The notes under the pieces were generated by a model. That model made no database searches. It had not been told where the DNA came from and saw only the letters and a list, made by a program, of their open reading frames with translations. This document shows, one piece after another, positions 56,901 through 64,000 of a stretch of DNA of 64,000 nucleotides (positions are counted from its first letter, which is position 1; each line of letters starts with the position of its first letter). The DNA is from Pachypanchax playfairii (Eukaryota; Chordata; Actinopteri; Cyprinodontiformes; Aplocheilidae), in the NCBI GenBank assembly GCA_006937955.1, contig SSNP01000068.1, positions 1,068,700-1,132,699 of the forward strand, given 5' to 3'. The position numbers and the translations under genes were made by a program.

Positions 56901-59900
56901 GTCACAGTGTCTGCTCAGCTCTTAATGCCTAACACACCGACAACTGGGTTAACTCTGCTGTGAAATTAACGCTGATTAAGATGCTCTCTAACACACACAC
57001 ACACTCCCTATCTGCCACTTCATCCATACATCCCTCGACTCCACTGTTACACACTCATCTTTCTTCATCACCTTCTCCTCTTCAGCTCCTTTAGTTTCTG
57101 CATCTTCGTCTTCCTGAGCTCTTTTTTTCCTGTCACTCATATTTTGTTCGCTTTTCCACCATTTTTCTCATTTAATATCCTGATTTTTACACTTTCCACT
57201 TCACTAATAGAATTCCCTCTAAACCTTTAGTTTATGATGCTTTTATTTTGTAATAAACATATTTTTGATACTTGAAGGCTGTAAGAAAACAGTGTCTCAT
57301 TAAAACATTGTTAGAATTGTTGCATTAGATAATATTTTCCATAATAATGAGATTCATCACTAAATTATGTTTTTTAAACTTTTCTTCCTGCTGCAGTTCC
57401 TTCACTGCTTTTTGATCTTTTATTACTTTTACATAGATTGTTTAAAACATTTGGCTGTTTTTAAGTATTATTTGATTTAAAAAAAATTGAGATGGAACTT
57501 TTCTGCAAATTAAAAAATAATCTTTTTTTTTTATCCTGACAAAGTGGATGTTTAAGATTATATTGAGGTTCTTTTCCATTCATCGATCACATCTGTAAGG
57601 ATTTGTTAATCATGGCAGAACACAGTTACGTTTAACGAACTGGTCACATGTTCACAGATTCCACCTTAAGTTTTGGTTTTCGATCTGCGGTCCCTAGTAC
57701 GAGTGGAGTGAAAAATGAGATGAACCCAATGTGTTAGAAGAATGGAAAACTTAGAGGGGGACACGGTGTGATGGAGGGAGCAGAGGCCCTATGTGCTTTT
57801 AGCATGTGACCTCTTGACCCCTTTTAGCTGCGCCTCCTTCGCTTCGTTCATCTTACTCACACCCCACCGTCCAGCGATCTGCCGATCTACCATCTTTCTT
57901 CTGACTGATGGCTCAGAGACACATGATCAATAGGAGCTGTGTAATATCTTGATGCTTCTGTTTATCTGTGTGTGTGTGTGTGTGTGTGCAGTAGATAAGG
58001 AAAGCCCTCCCACATACAGACAATTTGTCAGATGTCAAAATAAAATGGGTGAGGGTTTAGATCAAGGTGGATAATGGAATGTCCTCACTTTCATAAGTCT
58101 GTGTTTGCGTGTGTGCATGTGCGCGTGCATGTGGTCCAACCTTTGTCCTTTGTTATTTTCTTGATGGGTGCAGCAGAGTTGGTCAGTGCAACATCAGCAT
58201 CACCTGACACCAATCCTGTAGAGAGAAAACACTTTGTAGTTTGTGTGCTTGTATTGGAGCAGGAACTCTCTCTTATACNCGTATATGGCGATGGTGTTTA
58301 TTTCTAGTGGTTGTTAAGCAAGAGGCGGGGTTACACCTGGTCGCTAGTCCATCACAGGGCCACACAGAGATGAACATTCACACACACTCACTGTCAATTT
58401 ATCAATTAACCCTGGGTAAAACCCACGCATCCAGGACTCAAACGCGGGACCTTCAGTGCTGTGAACTGCACCACCGTGCAGCCGACTGTAGGAACATGTG
58501 GTGTGGTGTGTGTTTGTACCCAGTCGTTCCGGGGAGCTGGAGGCGGAGCTACTGGGCTGCGACTGCAGGGGAGTGTTGGTTTCATCCACAGATGGAGACA
58601 GAGAGGGACTGTCACACACTCGTTCCTAAAAACAGGAAGAGAAAACATCATCACACCAGTTTCACCTGCTGTCAGACCCGTTCTGCTGTGATCAAGTCTA
58701 GTTAGTCTGATTAAACCAAGTTAATAATATATAAATCAATGAATATGGTTTTTCTGTAGCAGTGCACCAAACTGAGCAGTGAAAGTAAAATGTGACTGTA
58801 AAGCAGCTACAGTTCCTTAATGGATGAGATTCATTCATAACAAATGATTTTTATCTGATTTCATTTCATCTGGTTTTTGTTCACTGATTAGCCAGAACAT
58901 TATGACCACATGTTTTATTACTCAGTAGGTTTTAGACACTCTGAATCATCAAGGTGACACGGATCTGGATCCTTCTCAGTCCTGTTAGTTACAAGAATCA
59001 GAATCCCAAAGATGTTAAGACTAAAATCTGAAGAACTCTGAGGCCTAGCATCACCCCCCCCCCCAATCAGAGCGAATGTTACAGTCTTCACCAGTTTAAA
59101 ATGCAGTAGATCTCTTCCTGGATTGGACAACATAAACAAGCCTTGGATCAATGATCTTTGGTTGTTCATGACCCTCAACATCCCACAAGAGCTCCAGCTG
59201 TTGATTTGGTATGACCCGGGTGTCTAGCAGTTACAGTTCTGCTCAAAGTCACTCAGATCCTTTTTTTTTTCTGCTTCTTACTGATCAGTTTGTGACTGGA
59301 TGTTCACTCTGTGGCCTGATGCCACAGTAGCAAGATAATCAATGTTATTTACTGTATAATGTGGCTGTAATGTTATGGATGAGTTGTGTTTATTTGTTAG
59401 AGAGGTAAACATCTGGAATCTGGAAGTCTTCTCAGTGTCTAACATAACTCTAAACCATCATCAGAAATCTTTACAACCATCTAAACTCTAAATTTCATTT
59501 CACAAATTATAAAACTTGTTTAAGAACTAAGAACTTCTACATGTGCACGTTACCTTGATAACAGGTGCGCGGTGAACATGAGTGTGTATCTGCTGAGCTG
59601 CGGCTGCCATGTTTGCAATGGTGCTGAGGTGGTTCATCTGGGACATCGCCATGGCGACCGATGCAGGAGGGAGCCCCATGGGCAGCAGGGGGTGTGGCAT
59701 CATCATGAAGGGCAGGTCCAACCCTGAGACAGAAGAAAGAGACTCGTCATGTGCTCCTGGAGTTGCAGGTATCTGCACCTGCTGCTGTAAACCAGACTCA
59801 GCACAGGTGAACCTGGATATTTACACCTGCCAGATTAAATATCTGTTAAATCAGAACCATCCTACCCGGTTCTGTTGAGTCCTCCCGCAGAATCACAGAT

Positions 59901-61582
59901 GACATGATGCTTTTAAGCTCTTTGTGTAAATGTTTACACATGTTTATGGAAATAAAGTCAAGATTTTAAATCTGTTTTCTAATTGAACTGATAAAAGTCT
60001 ACATCTTTAAAGCTATAATTGGTATTCCTGTTCAGAAACACTTTTTTTATACTGGGTGAAAAGGTCCTTCCATACTGAGACTAGTCAATGCATTGTGTAT
60101 TCATAAAAAGGAGCGAAAAAAATCAGACCTCTCTGAGACTTGCAAGCCTACAATAACTCTGACCAACCACGGTCATCCGCACCGGATGGAGGTGATTGGT
60201 CATTTCCAGAGAAGAGGAGAGGAACCAATCAGATACCTTGCCTGCACCCCTTCTATCACGCCCTCTCGCTCCTCGCTACTTGTCACGGCTCGCCTCGCTA
60301 GACTGCCAATAAAAAGAAAGTCAGAGGCAGAAAAAGCTGCTACGAGAAAAGCTCTGGATAAAACGAGAGGACAAACGAGAGTCAACATTGGTAAAGCTGA
60401 GTACCCTGCTGAGTTCTGCCGGCAGATACGAGTTCCAAGTTTAGGGGGGGGTGCGGCTTGAAGCAAGTCCATGGTGGGAAGGGGGAGGGGTTTAGAGGAG
60501 CTGCTAGTTTTAAATCTTGCTAGCTCTCGAACATTACCAACTCCAGCTTTAAATCAATTATGATATAAAGAGTAACCAGTGATGTCATATAACATCAGCA
60601 TATATGAAAGGAGAAGGACGCGTCTCACTTCAGCTGTAAGTTAAACCCAAAGTCCTGTATGTACAGGTTAATGTGAGGCTGAACATCCTGCCCACTATCA
60701 AACAACTAATTACATCTAAACATTAGGACAAACGTCTACTTAAACAAACTGCTGCAAAGTAAGAATTACACTAGTCAATACTGCAACCAGCCACAAGGGG
60801 GCGTCTGCTGTTAGTTTAGGCTTCACATTCCTGTGTTTAATTATATATCAGTGATACCAAACAACACATGCCATGTTCTGCTGACCACATCATGACTGTC
60901 AGTCAAGCTGTTACTCAATATTAAATAAACGATAAACTAAAATCTGATTTATGTGTTTGAATGAATTCTCATTAGATTTTTATAAACAGTGTTCCATCTC
61001 TCTACTACCTACAATCTCCTGTTGCTTCCTGTCTGTCTCCTCTGCTGCACAGACACACACTGACATCAACACAAGTCACAGCACTAGTGAAGAATTACTT
61101 CTGTCTCATTCTTTAACCACGAGCCTAAAAGAGTAACCTCTGACCTCAATGACCTTTTCACCCCAAAATAGCCTCCATTTTTAGAGTTGAACTCCCACTA
61201 GATGGACACATTAGAGAGGAGACGTCTTATCTGTCACACACACTCACACACACAAAGGCCTGCTTTCATTCCAATGAAACAATAACACTGATTGCTGTTG
61301 TCGTGACGACTGACGTGATAGAATAATCAATGAGAGTGTTTGTCGCTTCCTGCTGCCTGGTGTGAGTGCACAAATACATTACTTCTGCAGTAAGAAAAAG
61401 GGTGAGGATCTGTTTGTTTGCGTGTCCATATGTGTGTGTGAACTGTGTGTGTGTGGTGTTGATAAATGGAGTCATTTAGTAGAGTGTGTGCTGATTAATC
61501 CAGGCAGAGTGGTAATACAGGAGATGGGAACAGATTAAATGGTGTACATTAACAAATATTGCCACCCTTTAAACACACATTT

Positions 61583-61614
<32 letters not shown>

Positions 61615-62055
61615 CTGTGTGTGTGTGGTGTTGATAAATGGAGTCATTTAGTAGAGTGTGTGCTGATTAATCCAGGCAGAGTGGTAATACAGGAGATGGG
61701 AACAGATTAAATGGTGTACATTAACAAATATTGCCACCCTTTAAACACACATTTTGAGTGTGTGTGTGTGTGTGGGGGGGGGGGGTATCAGTTTGGGTGT
61801 ATATCTGTATACTGTGTTCCTGCTCACTGTTGGCCAGTAGCTGCTGCTGCTGTTGCTGGAGCTGTTGTTGATTGACAGCTCCTAGGGCGGGCCCCCTTCC
61901 GGGACCTCCCGCTGCACCTCCTCCTCCTGGTCCTCCTCCTCCTCCCACTGCCGGTGCTGCTCCACCTCCCCCGCCTCCTCCTCCTGGTCCTCCGCTGTGG
62001 GCTCCAGCAGGGGGGCTGGTCAGACGCTCTTTATCCCAGGAACACTCACTCCCTC
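47191..62055 (-). CDS. dach2: Dachshund-family transcription cofactor, DACH2-like, C-terminal part (eight exons)
   Basis: A nuclear Ski/Sno/Dac cofactor of the Six-Eya-Dach network. Coding exons, 5' to 3' on the minus strand: 62055-61828, 59723-59554, 58625-58520, 56588-56488, 54916-54769, 54612-54445, 53432-53367, 47228-47191. All have GT-AG sites and compatible phases, giving 340 residues to the stop. Landmarks: GGSECSWDKERL; LDLPFMMMPHPLLPMGLP; MNHLSTIANMAAAAQ; ERVCDSPSLSPSVDE; LPPGFPAPFLFADGLSSVET; GLLKVAVENARAQDKQIQ; QKRLKKEKKAKRKLQEALEF; C-terminus PFLKTPMMF. ELYREREMRESLERQL and EALEFESKRRE resemble DACH2 more than DACH1 as I recall them; fish have several dach paralogues, so the symbol is approximate. 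The N-terminal DACH-box exons lie right of the window. Introns carry simple repeats, MITEs and a kinase pseudogene. Confidence 0.9.
47760..49780. other. dach last intron, pyrimidine-rich stretch
   Basis: 48050-48780 is strongly C/T-biased on the plus strand. It produces long serine/proline ORFs with no domain. Otherwise unremarkable. Confidence 0.5.
49792..50570 (+). pseudogene. HIPK-like protein kinase fragment
   Basis: After TTGTTCCAG, an exon-like start reads FTIYRAPEVLFGLPCDESVD then MWAV, kinase subdomains VIII-IX. The frame then breaks near 49877: the expected GC-x-LAYMFLGEDMFPV continues in another frame, and a TAA interrupts HSY-x-AVKMIVRFLR. From 49938 it is open: FLRQPEKHYLDVGYYTHLFF, SLDDLVKMVPGIQD, FIDLLKRIFTLDPADRIVPA and DALNHHFITMEHLPD, the C-lobe of a HIPK-type kinase. 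A charged tail (KPKKKRFRKRPSRSQE) follows, cut off by a GT repeat element at 50571. The N-lobe and active site are absent. It lies antisense in the dach last intron. Confidence 0.85.
50571..50915. repeat. CA/GT-flanked dispersed repeat with telomere-like motifs, copy C (inverted)
   Basis: GT tracts at both ends enclose the same core as at 40.8 kb in reverse orientation, including TTAGGGTTAGGGGTTAGG at 50705-50722. It directly truncates the kinase pseudogene. Confidence 0.85.
51118..51620. repeat. Pyrimidine-rich tract and (GT)n(GA)n
   Basis: C/T-rich sequence, then GTGTGTGTGTGT and (GA)n at 51594-51616. Intronic simple sequence. Confidence 0.7.
51621..53366. other. dach intron, no other gene recognised
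   Basis: Short GT/CA tracts (near 51739 and 51880). No exon-like segment is seen. Confidence 0.45.
54445..54916 (-). CDS. dach2: dach exons encoding the DACH-box-C coiled coil
   Basis: Two exons (54916-54769 and 54612-54445) give a long, highly charged alpha-helix with heptad spacing, from GLLKVAVENARAQDKQIQAE to SKRRERVEDALKH. It is the conserved C-terminal dimerisation domain of the family. The junction is phase 1 (CGA G / CT TCT), producing SRASIQKRLKK. Confidence 0.93.
54983..54992. other. Assembly gap
   Basis: Ten Ns within the dach intron just upstream of the coiled-coil exon. Confidence 0.99.
55759..56301. mobile_element. MITE with GGCTCGACACACGGGAGG ends
   Basis: The left end GGCTCGACACACGGGAGGCG is the inverse of the right end, which closes CACCTCCCGTGTGTCGAACC, with one mismatch in the outer 18 bases. 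543 bp, non-coding, in a dach intron. The superfamily is not determined. Confidence 0.75.
56990..58519. other. dach intron, no other gene recognised
   Basis: Simple repeats (GT tract at 57967-57989) and AT-rich sequence. An ambiguous base is at 58279. Confidence 0.45.
60011..60548. mobile_element. TTAA-flanked MITE with fossil reading frame
   Basis: TTAA (60007-60010) then AGCTATAATTGGTA. The right end TACCAACTCCAGCT is its inverse, followed by TTAA (60549-60552). An internal frame reads KRKSEAEKAATRKALDKTRG and QTRVNIGKAE, a peptide pattern I recall from many fish repeat-derived predictions. Confidence 0.7.
61430..61772. repeat. Tandem duplication, period 172 bp, with GT tracts
   Basis: The block beginning AACTGTGTGTGTGTGGTGTT and containing GAGTCATTTAGTAGAGTGTG and TGCCACCCTTTAAACACACA occurs twice (61441 and 61613 onward). 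Each copy ends in GT repeats, the second followed by an 11-base G run. It is intronic, just downstream of the glycine-rich dach exon. Confidence 0.92.
61828..62055 (-). CDS. dach2: dach exon with glycine- and glutamine-rich insert
   Basis: After SWDKERLTSPPAGAHSG the exon encodes about 34 residues that are nearly all Gly, Ala and Pro, then NQQQLQQQQQQLLAN, joining in frame to RLDLPFMMM. In the mammalian proteins as I recall them this linker has fewer glycines. The GGA/CCT-rich DNA and CAG/CTG tract are prone to replication slippage. The polyglycine is in frame with splice sites at both ends, so it is coding. Confidence 0.85.
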
Positions 62056-62401
62056 CTGGGTAGAGGCGAGACATTTATATTCCATCAGTGATAAACAGTA
62101 AAACTGAGACTTCTCTGAAGCATCGTGTCAGGTAACACCTGCTGGACCAGGTTACTCACTCCTCACACTGTCACACACAAAGTCAACATGAAACATCAGC
62201 AGCTGATTTAAATCAGCCGTTTATTTCAGAGAGGAAGATGAAAGCTGACTCTTCATTTCTAATTTGTCTCCACACAGATGAAACATCAACAGTTTGTTTT
62301 CAGCAGCTGAACTGGAAACATATTCTTATGTTTTCAGACACGTTCAGGGTTTTATCTCTCCTGTCTGAGGTTTTATTCTCTACTTTTAAAGCACATTTAA
62401 A

Positions 62402-62440
62402 GGGGCAGCTATGGCTCAGCAGGGAGAGTCGTTCCATCCC
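62402..62440 (+). mobile_element. Possible tRNA-SINE head
   Basis: GGGGCAGCTATGGCTCAGCA contains a good polymerase III A box (TGGCTCAGCAGG), but no B box follows. It runs straight into the Harbinger-like fragment. Confidence 0.35.
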
Positions 62441-62897
62441 GCTGGTCCCAGGAGATCACGAAATTACATGAGAATTAGGAAATTATGCGTGATTTCATCA
62501 GTACATGCAACAAGCAGGGAGAAAGACAACATGTATCCAGAAGGTATGTGGTTTATTTTCACGCCACCTACAGACTTCAAACCCGTCACATATTATATAT
62601 TTTTTGTACTCAAGCAAACGGAAATCTGCATGTCTACTTTTATTTTGAAACTTACAGGTATTTTACTTTTCACAAATGCCTGATTTCCTGTCTGGTCCAA
62701 ACTAAACTGCTGACCTTGATGCTGCGTAGTAAGTAAAAAATAGAACTTCTGCGTAAAGACTGCGACACGATGCGTCTGAGACGCGTCTGATTCGTGCCAA
62801 GTGGAAACCCTCCTGTTGACTTTAATGGCAGCTATCAGCCACGTATTACGCTTCACTGATGTTACACGCTGCTGACGCGTCCGGTGGAAAGGAAGGG
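62441..62897. mobile_element. Harbinger-like MITE family, right part
   Basis: AAATTACATGAGAATTAGG and GATTTCATCAGTACATGC align with the 44.9 kb copy. The right end, GCTGCTGACGCGTCCGGTGG then AAAGGAAGGG, matches the terminus at 29017. Confidence 0.7.
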
Positions 62898-64000
62898 CGA
62901 GAAAAATGCTGCACAAATAAAGACTGTTTATATTTACAGAACATCTTCCATCAGGATCAGATTCAGATGTTGGTCAGTTTGTGAGAAAACTGAACTCGCC
63001 CTCTGAATAAAGGCTGATATTAATTGGATCTGAAGGGTTTGACACATTTGTGTCATCATAAGAAATTAAATCAGTACGTTCCGTCTGTTTTGTGATGGAT
63101 TAACATTCATGCAGCACAGAATGGAGATTAAATAAACAGAATATCTGTCCATTACATTAACCTCCTGCTTCCACATGTTCTCTGGATGAACATCAGCCTT
63201 CGCCCTTTTCCACTGGATTAGTCATGATTGTGTTTGTCTTTTCTTTGGCAGTTTTCAGATGTTTTCTGCAGAGTGAAAGAAGTCGGCATTTCCTGTGATT
63301 CATCCCCAAAGTTAAACCTGAGCTGCTGCTTACGGCCACAAGCCGTTCCGTGCATCACATTTAACTTTGGAAGAATTCTGGTCCCAATTTTTCTTCCCAT
63401 ATTTTATCTAAAAACATTATCGTCACTTTTGTTGATGATTACAAGTTTGAAGATTCCAAGGAAGAAAGTTTTAGGAATGTAATATTAAATAAAACCATCT
63501 CGAGTCTTTCTGCATCTGCAGAGCAGGAAAAGCATCATGTACAAGTTTCAGTCATTCAGGTGAGTCACCTCGTTAATCTTACGCTGCTTTGCTTAATATA
63601 AAACAAAATGTCTGCAGCAGAAACCTTCAAGTTTTTTATGTCGTATATTTAATAATTTGAAAACAAAAAGATTAAATAAATAAGATTAAATATTTCAGTT
63701 TTCACAAACACAACACATCTGAATCAAATTATAAACAATGTAAAATCAGATTCTTAATATTCTGTATTTACATGGATCATTTGAACTCATCACATTCTCA
63801 TTGAGTTTGAAACGATCTACGGAAGCCAGAGTGGGACAAAATTCAACACTAAAGTTTGATGTTTGGGTCAGATAGTTACGGTTTAGAGTTTAAGCCACTA
63901 GGTGTCGCTTCATCCAACACGTTTTCTAAACAAGATAAAAAGTTCTGGATTAAAAACCCGTTACAGTCATTTGGGTTTCGTCACTTTCAATTGGACGGTT
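62898..64000. other. dach upstream intron; no dach exon seen
   Basis: No sequence resembling the preceding dach exon is present, so it lies further right. On the plus strand 63524-63555 is bounded by CTGCAG and GTGAGT and could be a small exon of another transcript, but the encoded peptide is not recognisable. Confidence 0.35.

Noticed and set aside
62402..62440. Functional tRNA gene
   Set aside because: An A box is present, but there is no B box, cloverleaf or anticodon arm.
63524..63555. Small plus-strand exon between CTGCAG and GTGAGT
   Set aside because: Good splice-like borders but only 32 bases and no recognisable peptide; such pairs occur by chance.

Overview
This window is vertebrate nuclear DNA, almost certainly from a teleost fish. 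The evidence is split genes with GT-AG introns, a canopy-family gene and a dachshund-family gene with vertebrate exon structure, and a repeat load typical of ray-finned fish: Tc1-like DD36E elements, hAT and PIF/Harbinger-like miniature elements, Kolobok-like and piggyBac-like TTAA elements, and Rex1/L2, Rex6/Dong-type and RTE-type LINE remnants. Runs of N at 39855-39864 and 54983-54992 and single Ns (4233, 21896, 37083, 41303, 58279) show that this is a draft assembly.

Layout. 1-5.6 kb: intergenic, with microsatellites and a decayed LINE. 5.66-10.4 kb: cnpy3 on the plus strand, complete, six coding exons, 283 residues, with a CCAAT-box promoter and a poly(A) signal. 11.8-12.3 kb: the 5' end of an unidentified plus-strand gene (ETS-like promoter and two exons). 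12.3-45.3 kb: a transposon-dense interval. It holds several elements delimited here by matching target-site duplications (hAT at 15.9, 22.0 and 29.1 kb; piggyBac-like at 41.9 kb; Harbinger-like at 28.3 kb), a Kolobok-like element with about 300-bp inverted repeats and two divergent ORFs, an intact DD36E transposon and a nearly intact second copy, a C2H2 zinc-finger gene present twice around an assembly join, and a THAP-domain ORF. 46.1-62.1 kb: the 3' eight coding exons of a DACH2-like dachshund gene on the minus strand, running off the right edge toward its N-terminus. A HIPK-like kinase pseudogene lies in its last intron.

The two recognisable host genes are convergent. cnpy3 encodes an ER-luminal co-chaperone. 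The dachshund gene encodes a nuclear transcription cofactor. No operon-like or shared-pathway relationship is implied. Most of the remaining sequence is best read as layers of insertion: a piggyBac-like element inside an L2-type LINE, with a further miniature element inside the piggyBac-like element; and a TIR element splitting another L2-type LINE next to Tc1 ends. I saw no convincing new cellular system. The most unusual object is the Kolobok-like element at 16.66-18.0 kb.
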